Virus record (IMG/VR): IMGVR_UViG_3300042564_003366 | Span: 1 to 64,000 of that record | Source: a virus | Reading direction: 5' to 3' (one strand) | DNA length: 64,000 nt | In this document: positions 17,684 through 28,231 of the stretch, piece after piece | Layout of the letters: every line of letters starts with the position of its first letter | Numbering within the stretch: the first letter of the stretch is position 1 | Made by a program: the position numbers and the translations under genes | Notes under the pieces: model-generated | The model's input: the letters and a program-made list of their open reading frames with translations, nothing else | Told to the model about the DNA's origin: nothing | Databases searched by the model: none

Positions 17684-18160
17684 ATGGCTGAAGGTTTTAC
17701 ATATGGGGTTGATTTTCCTTTTGACACTTCTCCAAAAGGGGATTCGTTAAAGATGACTGAATATGTTTCAGAGGAGATAAGAGCGTCTTTGTTGCATTTA
17801 CTTTTAACAAGAAAAGGTAGTAGGTATTATCTACCTGATTTCGGCACTAGACTTTATGAATTTTTATTTGATCCTTTGGATGTTGTATCTTTTGATATCA
17901 TTGAAGATGACATTAGAACTGCTGTTAATAAATATATACCTAATTTAGTTTTGAATAAAATAACAATTGAGCCTATTTTAGAAAGTGAAGAGGCTAAAAC
18001 TACCAAATTAAATTTAGATGAAATGGGGTCAAGTTCCGTTGATAAGATTTATAGGTCACCAGGTAAGGGAACTTATGAGAATACAGCGAAAATAAAAATA
18101 GAATATACAACAACAAATAACACTTTTAGTGGTAGCGATTTTGTAATTATAAACATATAA
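17684..18160 (+). CDS. Baseplate wedge protein, gp25-like
   Basis: This 158-residue protein belongs to the gp25/lysozyme-like baseplate family, which seeds sheath polymerisation at the tail base. The signature is the segment SLLHLLLTRKGSRYYLPDFG (residues 38-57) followed by TRLYEFLFDPLD; this is the family core with the conserved Arg-Lys-Gly turn and the DFG. A short charged insertion near 108-130 lengthens it slightly relative to T4 gp25 (132 residues). It stands immediately before gp6, as in many contractile systems, separated by one base. The fold resembles lysozyme, but no lytic function is expected. Confidence 0.92.
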   Translation: MAEGFTYGVDFPFDTSPKGDSLKMTEYVSEEIRASLLHLLLTRKGSRYYLPDFGTRLYEFLFDPLDVVSFDIIEDDIRTAVNKYIPNLVLNKITIEPILESEEAKTTKLNLDEMGSSSVDKIYRSPGKGTYENTAKIKIEYTTTNNTFSGSDFVIINI

Positions 18161-18161
18161 T

Positions 18162-19994
18162 ATGACAGACAAGAAAATATCTTATGGTGTAAGGGATTTC
18201 CAAGGAATAAGGAGTGAATTAATAAATTATGTTAAAACATATTACCCTGATTTAATAAATGATTTTAATGATGCTTCAATATTCTCAGTATTTTTAGACT
18301 TAAATGCTGCGGTTGCCGATAATTTACACTATCATATTGATAGAAGTTTACAAGAAACAGTTTTACAATATGCACAGCAAAAATCATCAATATATAATAT
18401 TGCAAAAACATATGGTTTAAAAATACCAGGACAAAGACCATCTGTAACATTATGTGATTTTTCAATAACAGTTCCTGTATTTGGTGACAAACCAGACGTT
18501 AGATACGCTGGCTTATTACAAAGAGGTGCACAAGTTACGGGTAATGGAGTAATATTTGAAACATTAAATGATATTGATTTTGCATCTGATTATGATACTC
18601 AAGGGAATAAAAATAGAACTGTTGTACCAAATAGGTTAAACAATATAATCATTAACTATACATTAACAAAAAGAGAACCAGTAATTAATGGTACAACAAA
18701 GGTTTTCAAGAGAGTAATTACCCCTTCTGACATTAGACCCTTTTTTGAATTATTCTTACCTGAAAAGAATGTTTTGGGCATAACAAGTGTGTTATTAAAG
18801 AATGGACAAATTGGGACTATACCTCCAAATGCTGATTTTTTAAGTGAGAATGATAGATGGTATGAGGTTGATTCTTTGGCTGAAGATCGTGTTTTTATTA
18901 TTGATACAACAAAAGATACAAGTAATGCTGGCATAAAAGTTGGTAAATACATTCAAACAGAAAATAGATTTATTAGTGAATATACGCCAGAAGGATTTAA
19001 GAAAATTACTTTCGGTAGTGGTGTTAATACTGCTATGGAGCAATTAAATAATTTCACATTAAATGGTCAATCCCCAACCTTAGAAAACATATTAAATAAC
19101 TTTTCATTAGGTAGGACATTACGCCCCAATACAACATTATTTATACAATATAGAGTTGGTGGTGGGGTTAATACAAATTTAGGACCAAATACATTAACGC
19201 AATTAGGCGTTAATAATTTTATTATTAATGCTGGAAATTCAGCACAAGAGTCTGCGGTTATTAATTCACTTAGGGTTAATAACTTATTCCCAGCGATAGG
19301 GGGTGCTGGATTGCCTAGTGTTGAGGAGGTTAGAAATTTTGTTTCATATAATTTTGCAGCACAAAAGAGGGCTGTTACAATTAGGGATTACGAGTCAATC
19401 ATTAGGAATATGCCCCCGGAGTTTGGAGCACCTGCCAAGGTATCCATTCAAGAGAAAGACAACAAAGTAGAAGTTTTGCTACTTTCTTATGATATTAACG
19501 GTAAATTAGTGAGTGATAATTCTAAGTATTTGGCAGATAATATTGCCAATTATTTATCTAATTATAGGATGTTAAATGATTATGTTGTGGTAACATCAGC
19601 AAAAGTTATTGATATAAGTATTGATATTAGCGTGGTGTTATCAGCTGGATTTGCATCAAAAGATGTTATTAACAATATCATAACTGCTATTAATACTTAT
19701 TTTTCTCCACAATCTATGCAATTGGGTACAAATGTTAATTTATCCGAATTGAAGAGTAGCATACAAACATTAATTGGTGTTGTTACAATAAGTGAAATGA
19801 CAATTAAAAATGAAGTTGGGGGTGATTATTCTGGTGGGGAAACATCAATGGAATACTCGGATAAAGAGAATAAAATAATTCAACCAGTAGATGATACCAT
19901 TTATTCTCAACCATCAGAAATTTATCATATTCGTTATCCCGAAAAAGATATTAGAGTAAAAGCAAAACTAGCTACTGGAATGACTATTGGGTAA
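18162..19994 (+). CDS. Baseplate wedge protein, gp6-like (baseplate J family)
   Basis: This 610-residue protein is close in length to T4 gp6 (660 residues). The N-terminal part contains the wedge signature YPDLINDFNDASIFSVFLDL followed by ADNLHYHIDRSLQETVLQYA, typical of gp6/baseplate J. A central beta domain follows, then the C-terminal EVRNFVSYNFAAQKRAVTIR and DYESIIRN segment of the J family. gp6 dimers join wedges into the baseplate ring. The gene starts one base after the gp25 stop. Neighbouring baseplate genes make the assignment firm. Confidence 0.92.
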   Translation: MTDKKISYGVRDFQGIRSELINYVKTYYPDLINDFNDASIFSVFLDLNAAVADNLHYHIDRSLQETVLQYAQQKSSIYNIAKTYGLKIPGQRPSVTLCDFSITVPVFGDKPDVRYAGLLQRGAQVTGNGVIFETLNDIDFASDYDTQGNKNRTVVPNRLNNIIINYTLTKREPVINGTTKVFKRVITPSDIRPFFELFLPEKNVLGITSVLLKNGQIGTIPPNADFLSENDRWYEVDSLAEDRVFIIDTTKDTSNAGIKVGKYIQTENRFISEYTPEGFKKITFGSGVNTAMEQLNNFTLNGQSPTLENILNNFSLGRTLRPNTTLFIQYRVGGGVNTNLGPNTLTQLGVNNFIINAGNSAQESAVINSLRVNNLFPAIGGAGLPSVEEVRNFVSYNFAAQKRAVTIRDYESIIRNMPPEFGAPAKVSIQEKDNKVEVLLLSYDINGKLVSDNSKYLADNIANYLSNYRMLNDYVVVTSAKVIDISIDISVVLSAGFASKDVINNIITAINTYFSPQSMQLGTNVNLSELKSSIQTLIGVVTISEMTIKNEVGGDYSGGETSMEYSDKENKIIQPVDDTIYSQPSEIYHIRYPEKDIRVKAKLATGMTIG

Positions 19995-20050
19995 TTTGTT
20001 TATTTTAAGCCAAACAAAGTTATTATATAATAAATAATCAATAACTAAAA

Positions 20051-20060
20051 TATTTATATA
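20051..20060 (+). promoter_or_regulatory. Candidate late promoter motif before the 20075 operon
   Basis: TATTTATATA; the eight-base core ends 16 bases before the ATG at 20075. It heads a tightly packed run of four baseplate genes ending at 28197. Confidence 0.55.
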
Positions 20061-20074
20061 ATCAAACGGTTTAA

Positions 20075-23000
20075 ATGGACAACTCTTTTAGAATAAGAAC
20101 AGAAATAGGTAAAGACAAAGTAGTAAATTTTGAGTTAAATCAGGACTTTGAATTTTTAGAAATACTATCCTTTAAAGTTAGACAATCAGATGTTTTCTCA
20201 TTAAATTGTGCTAATTATGGTGTTGTAACAGGAAGGGTTACAGCAAATACTGGCTTTGGATTGCCAAATGCAAAAGTTTCAATTTTCATACCAATAAGCG
20301 ATGAGGATGCTAATAATGAAGTTATTAACGCAATTTATCCTTATAGAAATATAAAAGATACAAATGAAGATGGGTATAGATATAATCTATTACCTTATGA
20401 AGAATCTTATTTTGGACATGTTCCAACGGGTACATTCCCCTCACTAGATGATGTTTTATTAAATACCGTTGCCATTGAAGTATTTGACAAGTATTATAAA
20501 TATACGGTCAAGACAAATTCAAGCGGTGATTATATGATATTTGGTGTTCCCATAGGTGGTCAAGTTGTTTTTATGGATCTTGATTTATCTGACATGGGGG
20601 AGTTTTCATTAACCCCAGAAGATTTAATTAGAATGGGGTTGGCAACCAGAGACCAATTAAAGGATGGAAAGTTTAAGGCATCAACTGACTTGCAAATATT
20701 GCCCCAAATTGTATCATTAACAAAACCAGTTGATGTATCACCATTATGGGGGGATGATGAAATATGCCAGCCAGCAATTAATAGGGTTGATTTTGATTTA
20801 AGGGATGATGCAAATATTGACATACAACCAACATCTGTTTTTATTGGTTCAATAATATCAACAACAGATAAGTTAGCAACAAAAATAAGTTGCAACAAAC
20901 CAAACAAACAAGGTGAGTTATGTAATTTGATTGCGAACACTGGACAAATATTAGCAATCAGGCAAACAATTGATGTAGATAATTTAGATAAGCCAATTTT
21001 AGAACAATACGAGATAGAAGGTGGGGGGTATGTTATTGATGATAATGGAGCTTGGATTGTAGATGTTCCGATGAATTTGGATTATGTTATTACAGATGAG
21101 AATGGGGAGAAAATAATAACAACAGATAAGACAAGGGGCATCCCAACAAAGGGTAAATATAGATTTAAGGTTAAGTGGGAGCAATCGGATGAGTTAAATA
21201 AATCAACAAAAAGAGCCACATATTTGCTTCCTAATATTAAAGAATATGGGTGGGATAGTTTGGATCCAACAGTTGACCCAATAAACTCAAATGTTCCAAA
21301 TGTTAAAGAGCAACTTAGGGGTTCTTATTATTTTGGACTTGCTTGGTCGGGCTATACTAATTCAGCTGATGCTATATCTTGTGAGGATACATTCTATGAG
21401 TTTAATTATAATAGGGTTTATACTGTAAGTAATTTAATATATAATGACCCGATAAAAGGAATATCAGATGATTTATGCGATGCTAGGGTCAATAAGTTTC
21501 CAACGAATGATGGTATTAAACACCCCACGTTCTTGGGTAGTATTATTAATTTCTTTAATTCTTTAATTTCAATTATTACGGTAAACTTAATTGTTCCGTT
21601 AGTTTTCATTTTACATGTAGTATCAGGAATTATTAATTTAATTCTCGACATCGTTACTATTGTCGGTAAAATTATGAATTTTTTAGTAAGATTATTTGGA
21701 TTTAAGTCGGTTAAATTTATTGATTTAACTAACTTAAAAATAAAAACTATAAAACTACCTATAATATCATATCCATCTTGCACTACTTGTGAGTGCGATG
21801 CTACTGTCATTAGTGATGAACCAGTTCCACTTTTGGATTCTGGGTTTTTAACGCCAATTAGTAACCCAGCTAATTATTATAAGAAATATTTGGATTCATT
21901 ATTGTTGTTAGATGGTCAATTTAATAAATTTTTTAATGGGCATTATGGTATAACCATATTTAGCCAGAGATACGACCCCCAGACAAACGAAGGTAAAGAA
22001 GATAGGCAATACTTTGCGGAGGCAGTCAGTCAAGCGCTAGGGGGTAAATTAACCATATTTGAGAATATAAATGATTATAAAGAAACCATATCTGATGAAT
22101 TTGAATTCTTAAATTTAAACAAATTCTTCACGTACCAATTAACTTTGAATATACCAGAAAGAATTAATTTATTTAATACCAGAGGGCAATATTTTTCTTA
22201 TACAAATTTAATTAAAGTTACCTTTTCAGTTAATAACAATCTTGGAAAATCGCATTACGATAATACATTAACTGTTTTAACGCCAAAGTTTTATGATTCA
22301 GGTACATTATTGAGTTTTGTTGACCCCAAAATAACTTTTGATGAAAATAATAAAAACAATATTACTGGTACAACAGTTGGGGATGTTAATTTTAACATTA
22401 CAATTAATTATATTGACCCTGGGAAATCTGATAAATCAGTAGTATATACAATTCCAAAATCAGATAGTTTGGTTAAAACCCAAATTTTCCCTATGGACAT
22501 TGAGTATTATCAAGTAATTACTGCCATAACTTACAGTCAATTTATAAAAATATCTAATACAAGTAGTTTTCCTAGGTCATTCCCAACAATATTAGCGGGT
22601 TCAGGAGACACTAGGTATAGTAAAGATAATAATATTAATATTGAAGGTCAGACAAAGAAGAAAACTTTGGATTATTATGAAAATATTGAAGAGCAATATG
22701 TTGTGATAATGCAAAGGGGCGTGGATCCGTATTCCCCCTTATTCATAAATGAATATAGTTTAGGTAGAATTTTTGGATTCCAAGATGAATTGGCTATAAA
22801 GATAACGGGAGAAACTAGATTAAACATCCCTATTCAGAAAATAACTAATGGAGAATCAATACAGAGTCATTATAATCAAAATCAGATTTTTTATCCATCT
22901 TATTTTTTCACCCCAGGTAGTGATTTCGTTTCCATAACATTCCAGAATGGAGGTTATTATTCGGCATTTGATAAAACATATATAAATAATAATATCAATT

Positions 23001-24736
23001 CAAATCAAATTTTAAGTGAATTAGATGTTACCACAACTATAACACCAAAATATAATAATAATATTTTTGTTCAAAATGGTTCTTATTTATCTTTTGATGA
23101 TTTATCTGGGGGTAGTTTTTTCTTTAATAACACTAATAACAATAATGTGACAAATAGAATGGATTATTTGTCACCATCTTTATATGGTCCATTTCATGTT
23201 TCGCCATTTGTTAGATTAAATAATAAGCAGAATAATATTATGCGTACAGATAGATTACCATCATCGGATCAGTTAGATAGACCAGATGATAATTGGAGTT
23301 TTGATGTGCCGTTATTGCAGCAAAACTTGGTGTTTGGGGCATACATATTCACATTGTCAAGTGGGGGTGATTTGGTTATAGATAGTGTTGGTACGGATGA
23401 TTCATTTGGTGATATTGATAATGAAGGATTACCAGGCAGTGATTTAATATCTAGTTTTGATACTTGTTCAGAGATGGTTGATTTGGATTGTTATAAAGGT
23501 GAAGGTGAGGATTTTAGAATAGATGAGAAGTGTGAGGACAAAGGCAGAGTTGATAATGGATGTTATGTATTATTGAAGAATAAAATTATTGATATTTTTG
23601 TTGACATAGAGAATGTTTTAGAATGGAATCGTAGAAACTCTGTTATTCGTTCATTATGCTCTGGCATAATATCAGAATCATTTTTAAATAATTGGGTTAA
23701 TGGTACTTTATTTGCTCCAGCATTAAAAACTAATTTCAAAATAAGTAATAAAAAAGTAGAGGCTAAATATTGCAAACAAAGTGCTTATTTTGATGACAAT
23801 ACAAATAATTTATATTATAGATCATCCCCATATTATGATGGTAGTTTTATAACCTTTGCAAATTATGGTATAATTCCTAGGCCTACAACAATTATGGATT
23901 TGGGGAAGAAAACATTCACATATATAAAACATATAACTGATATACAAGATTTCAGATATATTATGAATAAATTATCCAATACATCATATCAAGAAAATGA
24001 TTCATTAATTAATTTTTACGTAATATCAAGGCTAATAAGTACAACATTCTTAGATAATTTAAAGGGTTCAAATATTATTGATAAATTCTTTTCAAGAAAA
24101 CTTGGTAATTTTAAAATGATTGATGGAGATTTGGCGCAATTATTCAGTATAAATTCACAATTGGGGGTATTAGAATTTTCTGGGGAAAACTATGAAGATA
24201 CACCGAACTCGGTTCAAATTTATAAAATTAAAAATAAAGTTTGTATTGCTGTGTTTTTTAATTCATCAATTGAAGACTTACAAATAAGGGATTATTTAAG
24301 TCCTGGTAGAATAAATGTAAGAGATAATGATATATTAGAAAGAAAAATACCAATAAAAATAAAATCACAAAAAGTTCCGATGCTTATTTGGAGTAAAGTG
24401 CCTGGTACAAATATTTTTGGTAATGATGAAAATAATTGGAAAGTAGATAATAATAAATTAACATTAACAAGTAGATATTACCAAGATTTAGATAGGCTTG
24501 AACCAAATAAAGCAGAGAATAACTATTTTGTTAATTCAAGAACCTTGGTAGGTAATTTATCTGACGATATTTATAGTCGTGGCTATATATATGCTGTGGA
24601 TTCAGATGGGGTGATTTCATTAATTGACAGTAATTCTAGCGAGAAGTTTTTAGTTGGTGCACCATATTATTTTTATTTTGGTTTAGTAAAGGGGGGTTCA
24701 GCTATGAATTTATTTAAAAATAGATATCCATCATGA
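20075..24736 (+). CDS. Large baseplate-associated protein with a long hydrophobic segment
   Basis: This 1553-residue protein begins with a beta-sandwich like a carboxypeptidase regulatory domain (about 50-170: VVTGRVTANTGFGLPNAKVS and, later, KTNSSGDYMIFGVPIGG). The striking part is residues about 486-545. This is nearly 60 residues of Ile, Leu, Val and Phe with almost no charge, enough for two membrane passes, followed by a SCTTCECD cysteine cluster. The rest is Asn/Tyr/Ser-rich beta structure. It leads an operon of wedge-region genes and overlaps the next by four bases. It could be a fibre-network or membrane-contacting baseplate protein. I know no T4 counterpart. Confidence 0.6.
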   Translation: MDNSFRIRTEIGKDKVVNFELNQDFEFLEILSFKVRQSDVFSLNCANYGVVTGRVTANTGFGLPNAKVSIFIPISDEDANNEVINAIYPYRNIKDTNEDGYRYNLLPYEESYFGHVPTGTFPSLDDVLLNTVAIEVFDKYYKYTVKTNSSGDYMIFGVPIGGQVVFMDLDLSDMGEFSLTPEDLIRMGLATRDQLKDGKFKASTDLQILPQIVSLTKPVDVSPLWGDDEICQPAINRVDFDLRDDANIDIQPTSVFIGSIISTTDKLATKISCNKPNKQGELCNLIANTGQILAIRQTIDVDNLDKPILEQYEIEGGGYVIDDNGAWIVDVPMNLDYVITDENGEKIITTDKTRGIPTKGKYRFKVKWEQSDELNKSTKRATYLLPNIKEYGWDSLDPTVDPINSNVPNVKEQLRGSYYFGLAWSGYTNSADAISCEDTFYEFNYNRVYTVSNLIYNDPIKGISDDLCDARVNKFPTNDGIKHPTFLGSIINFFNSLISIITVNLIVPLVFILHVVSGIINLILDIVTIVGKIMNFLVRLFGFKSVKFIDLTNLKIKTIKLPIISYPSCTTCECDATVISDEPVPLLDSGFLTPISNPANYYKKYLDSLLLLDGQFNKFFNGHYGITIFSQRYDPQTNEGKEDRQYFAEAVSQALGGKLTIFENINDYKETISDEFEFLNLNKFFTYQLTLNIPERINLFNTRGQYFSYTNLIKVTFSVNNNLGKSHYDNTLTVLTPKFYDSGTLLSFVDPKITFDENNKNNITGTTVGDVNFNITINYIDPGKSDKSVVYTIPKSDSLVKTQIFPMDIEYYQVITAITYSQFIKISNTSSFPRSFPTILAGSGDTRYSKDNNINIEGQTKKKTLDYYENIEEQYVVIMQRGVDPYSPLFINEYSLGRIFGFQDELAIKITGETRLNIPIQKITNGESIQSHYNQNQIFYPSYFFTPGSDFVSITFQNGGYYSAFDKTYINNNINSNQILSELDVTTTITPKYNNNIFVQNGSYLSFDDLSGGSFFFNNTNNNNVTNRMDYLSPSLYGPFHVSPFVRLNNKQNNIMRTDRLPSSDQLDRPDDNWSFDVPLLQQNLVFGAYIFTLSSGGDLVIDSVGTDDSFGDIDNEGLPGSDLISSFDTCSEMVDLDCYKGEGEDFRIDEKCEDKGRVDNGCYVLLKNKIIDIFVDIENVLEWNRRNSVIRSLCSGIISESFLNNWVNGTLFAPALKTNFKISNKKVEAKYCKQSAYFDDNTNNLYYRSSPYYDGSFITFANYGIIPRPTTIMDLGKKTFTYIKHITDIQDFRYIMNKLSNTSYQENDSLINFYVISRLISTTFLDNLKGSNIIDKFFSRKLGNFKMIDGDLAQLFSINSQLGVLEFSGENYEDTPNSVQIYKIKNKVCIAVFFNSSIEDLQIRDYLSPGRINVRDNDILERKIPIKIKSQKVPMLIWSKVPGTNIFGNDENNWKVDNNKLTLTSRYYQDLDRLEPNKAENNYFVNSRTLVGNLSDDIYSRGYIYAVDSDGVISLIDSNSSEKFLVGAPYYFYFGLVKGGSAMNLFKNRYPS

Positions 24737-26373
24737 GTAAGTATAAAATAGTTCCAAATTCATTTAAATTTAAGACCGCAGAGGAATTAGATAGTTTTAT
24801 TAATATAGATTTATCTACTGATAGAAAAGAACTTATTGAATTTGATAAGAACACAAATATTGATTTAGCTGATTTGGGGAATAAAGAAAAGAATGAATCT
24901 TTCAGATATAGACCAACAGTTAAAATAAATTTTATATATAACAATTCATACACTGGGACAACAATTTATACAGGTCATACATTATTTTATGAATATACGA
25001 GTAATTTAGATATAAATAATAACTACGGCTATTTAAATAGTTATGATTTTGACTTTTTTAGACCCCCTACTAATGTTGAGTATGATATATATGACACTTC
25101 GATAGCTTACAAGTATAATTGGTCATATTACTATACATATCCATTTGATGAGGTAGATAAAGAATTATCAATAGATTTATATGGTAAGAGTTTAACATGG
25201 AGTTCTTCGGATGGAATACCTTTCGTTTCAGAATATATAAAAGCCAATGGTAAAGATTTTATACGCTTAAAGTGTGGAGTTAAACATAACTTGTCGGCAT
25301 TTGAATATATAAGTTTAACAATAAATGGAGATGAGAATATTATAAAAATATCTTCATTAGGGGATGAGAAATACCAATCAGAATTTTACATATTGAATAT
25401 TGAGGTTGTTGATGTTTTAAATCCTATTATACCAGATGAGTATATTGGCACATTTAAAAGAGTTATTAATCCAAATAATTTAGAAGAAACCAAATCAAAA
25501 TATTATATTAGGAGGCATAAAGTAATAAAAAATGTTGACCAAATAAATGCTGTTAAATCTGGGTATGAGAAAAATATTTATGATTCACCTTATAGTTTGG
25601 TTTTCTATAAAAAAGAAACTAAACTAGGTAGGAGAAATTCAAATACTTCATATAATTTTACTATTGATGATGACATTGAGTTAGGTAATTTGGTTGATAA
25701 TAAAAACAGACCAATAACTGAATTATTTTTCACTATTGTTAACAAAGGGGTTAGTGGTTTTTTTAATAATCCAAATAATAATACGGGGTTAAAAGAAGGC
25801 TGGGAGTTTAATATAACAAGTACACCTAATAGATGGTGGGATGGCGCTGGGGCAAATACCAATATACCAACGTCAACATATACGAAAGATAATCTTGATT
25901 TTTATTATAATGATAATTATAAAAACGGTGATTTATTGAATGGGGATTTTTGTGAATGGAATAGTTTCGAACAAACGGAAAGGGTTATTTCGGAATATCA
26001 TCATAAAATAACACATAATCCCGATATATTTAAAATAGGCAATCAAAAAAATGGATATTACTATAAACCCCATAATAAAATTGTTGTAAAGGTTTTTTCT
26101 GACTATATAGAAAGGGGTTCAGTCGATGAGGTAGATAATATTCCAAGTTATGCTTTTTTCTCAAAACAAACAAATGAATTTGTATGGCGAGATTTATATG
26201 ATATTGGGTATTTTGATGATAATACGAAAGGTGTTAATTACCCATTTATAAATAATACGCATTATCCTTTTAATTATTTTATATTTAGATTAGTCCAAGA
26301 GGGGTATTCTTACACTAATAAAATTAGTGGATCAACTGAAAATGAAAAACCTATAATAGATGAGTGTGAATAA
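24733..26373 (+). CDS. Baseplate-region protein of unknown function
   Basis: This 546-residue protein overlaps the preceding stop by four bases (ATGA), a classic coupled arrangement. It is rich in Asn, Tyr, Asp and Phe, with alternating strand patterns and few helices, like the large beta-structured proteins of phage baseplates and fibre connectors. No catalytic motif, Cys cluster or membrane segment was seen. It shares its opening (SKYKIVPNSF) in style with the next protein's KYKLIKPN, which hints at a common N-terminal docking peptide. A structural baseplate role is inferred from the operon alone. Confidence 0.6.
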   Translation: MSKYKIVPNSFKFKTAEELDSFINIDLSTDRKELIEFDKNTNIDLADLGNKEKNESFRYRPTVKINFIYNNSYTGTTIYTGHTLFYEYTSNLDINNNYGYLNSYDFDFFRPPTNVEYDIYDTSIAYKYNWSYYYTYPFDEVDKELSIDLYGKSLTWSSSDGIPFVSEYIKANGKDFIRLKCGVKHNLSAFEYISLTINGDENIIKISSLGDEKYQSEFYILNIEVVDVLNPIIPDEYIGTFKRVINPNNLEETKSKYYIRRHKVIKNVDQINAVKSGYEKNIYDSPYSLVFYKKETKLGRRNSNTSYNFTIDDDIELGNLVDNKNRPITELFFTIVNKGVSGFFNNPNNNTGLKEGWEFNITSTPNRWWDGAGANTNIPTSTYTKDNLDFYYNDNYKNGDLLNGDFCEWNSFEQTERVISEYHHKITHNPDIFKIGNQKNGYYYKPHNKIVVKVFSDYIERGSVDEVDNIPSYAFFSKQTNEFVWRDLYDIGYFDDNTKGVNYPFINNTHYPFNYFIFRLVQEGYSYTNKISGSTENEKPIIDECE

Positions 26374-27151
26374 GTATAAATTAATTAAACCAAATGTTAA
26401 TGACTTGTTAATAAACCTACCAATAGAAATTAACTGGGATTATCTGGGGCATCAAGATAGCATAGATTCGTATGAAGAAACAATTATTGATACTATTACA
26501 AAAGATAAAATTGACTATGAATTAACTAGGTTTTCCCCCAAAAAATGTAGGGAAGGTTCTGATGTGCCTATTGAAAAATGCAACCAATTAAATTTTGAGT
26601 TTTATTTTTTCACAGGAACAACAATTGCTGATAATTCGCAGTGGATTCCTAGTTATTTAAATGGGGATTTTTTCGAGAAGGATATTATTTTTAATACTAA
26701 CAAGTTTAAAAACTCTTTTTTTAAATTAGATTTTTATGACTCACCAATAGCGAAGGAGCAAAAAATATATTTGTCAACCATTTTCCCATTTGAGAATGGT
26801 AATAAAAATAATAATGGCGTTAAGATACCAATATATACATTAGATTACACGTCTAATAGTGAGAATTATTTTATTTATTGGTTGAAAGATAAGAATTATT
26901 TAAATATTGATACTTTTTATGTTTCGGCAACTTATTTTAATAGTTCTGATGGGGATTTTACTAGGATGGCAAATATTTGCCAAGGGGGTTTGGCTGATAA
27001 ATATAATTTAAATTCTATTTTTGATTTTTATTATAAATTAGAATTAGATTATGATGTTAAGAAATATGAATATTTTGATATGAAGGTTGAAGATTTAGTT
27101 GTGGGGTTAGTTAATAACCCAATAAAATGGTATGAATACGTTTCAATATAA
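26360..27151 (+). CDS. Baseplate-region protein of unknown function
   Basis: This 263-residue protein has an ATG 14 bases inside the end of the preceding gene. It starts MSVNKYKLIKPNVNDLLINL, resembling the N terminus of its upstream neighbour. Its composition is Asn/Asp/Tyr/Phe-rich with predicted beta structure, a pair of Cys near residues 64 and 76, and no enzyme motif. Its stop overlaps the next ATG by one base. It is probably a connector or wedge accessory protein built together with its neighbours. Confidence 0.58.
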   Translation: MSVNKYKLIKPNVNDLLINLPIEINWDYLGHQDSIDSYEETIIDTITKDKIDYELTRFSPKKCREGSDVPIEKCNQLNFEFYFFTGTTIADNSQWIPSYLNGDFFEKDIIFNTNKFKNSFFKLDFYDSPIAKEQKIYLSTIFPFENGNKNNNGVKIPIYTLDYTSNSENYFIYWLKDKNYLNIDTFYVSATYFNSSDGDFTRMANICQGGLADKYNLNSIFDFYYKLELDYDVKKYEYFDMKVEDLVVGLVNNPIKWYEYVSI

Positions 27152-28197
27152 TGTTATATAAATTAAAAATAACCCCAGAGTCTTTTTCGCAAATAATCAA
27201 ACATGTTGATTATAATGGTAAAGAAGTTGGTGTATATAGAACAGTAAGCGAGGTTTTAACTGGGACTACTAATAATCAACCAATTATTTCATCATTTAAC
27301 ATTCCTATTTTATTAAAACAAAATTACGTTGATTTTGGATATTATTCAGAATTTGATGGTGCTATTTTGCAAAAAGAAACAGTATTAAATTTTGTGTTTA
27401 GCGCAATAACTGAATATGAATATCTTGTATTGAATACATCAAACAATTTAAATAATTTCACAAAAGATGCTAATTATGTTATAGATTGGGGCGATGGAAC
27501 AGTTGAAGATTTAATAACGAACCCTATATATCATACATACTCAACTGGGGGTCTGGAATATTATACAATAGTAATTACCCAAACAAATAATTTTGGAACT
27601 AATATTATTAAAAAGAATGTGATAGTACCATTTGATGCTACGAAGGTTAGTGATGATCCAAACGGTACGGCTGAATTTATCCCCAGCGGTGGCCCATGGA
27701 AGGGTACACCATTAAGTTATGATTATATTTTTAGTGGGGATAGTGGTAGTTTAGAGGATTATGTTAATACTACCCCCGTACAAATAAGCGGATATACCTA
27801 TTCAAAGATTAAGGATTTATCATCCTACGGAACAGATACTTACCTAGTAGGAAAACCAATATATATTGACAATATATTATTAGGGCAAATTGATAGTATA
27901 TCAACAGAATATACGGCATATACTATACAAAATATTAGTTATGTTGATTATCCTAGTGGTTTAACAATATTTAATATTGAAACTAGTGGCTTAACAACAA
28001 ATACAACTACTTTGAGCGGTATTACAAAAGATGAGGTTTTATTAAAATCAGTTTCAAGCCCACAAATATTTTCTAATGTTTTTATTGAGAGAGGTAAAGT
28101 TTCTGGGTACGAGAAGGTTCTTAGACTTGGGGAAGTGAAAACAATAGAAGATTTAGAAAATTATGGATATGGGTTCTTCAAATTGGAAAATAAATAA
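27151..28197 (+). CDS. Baseplate-region protein with a PKD-like domain
   Basis: This 348-residue protein overlaps the previous gene by one base. Residues about 105-160 hold a PKD-type immunoglobulin-like motif: NYVIDWGDGTVEDL followed by YHTYSTGGLEYYTIVI, with the WGDG turn and HxY strand typical of that family. PKD domains are common in surface and adhesion proteins of Bacteroidetes and usually act as spacers or in binding. The remaining parts are beta-rich with Thr/Ser/Gly. It ends the operon that starts at 20075, and a new promoter motif follows. It may link baseplate and fibres. Confidence 0.65.
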   Translation: MLYKLKITPESFSQIIKHVDYNGKEVGVYRTVSEVLTGTTNNQPIISSFNIPILLKQNYVDFGYYSEFDGAILQKETVLNFVFSAITEYEYLVLNTSNNLNNFTKDANYVIDWGDGTVEDLITNPIYHTYSTGGLEYYTIVITQTNNFGTNIIKKNVIVPFDATKVSDDPNGTAEFIPSGGPWKGTPLSYDYIFSGDSGSLEDYVNTTPVQISGYTYSKIKDLSSYGTDTYLVGKPIYIDNILLGQIDSISTEYTAYTIQNISYVDYPSGLTIFNIETSGLTTNTTTLSGITKDEVLLKSVSSPQIFSNVFIERGKVSGYEKVLRLGEVKTIEDLENYGYGFFKLENK

Positions 28198-28207
28198 AGA
28201 AATAAAC

Positions 28208-28223
28208 TATTTATAAAATAAAA
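28208..28223 (+). promoter_or_regulatory. Candidate late promoter motif before the 28232 operon
   Basis: TATTTATAAAATAAAA; the core ends 16 bases before the ATG at 28232. It starts the group that runs into the SprB-repeat gene. Confidence 0.55.
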
Positions 28224-28231
28224 ATAATATT

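Noticed and set aside
17684-18160. Lysozyme (endolysin) reading for the gp25-like gene
   Set aside because: Although gp25 has a lysozyme-like fold, the sequence and its place before gp6 show a baseplate wedge protein.
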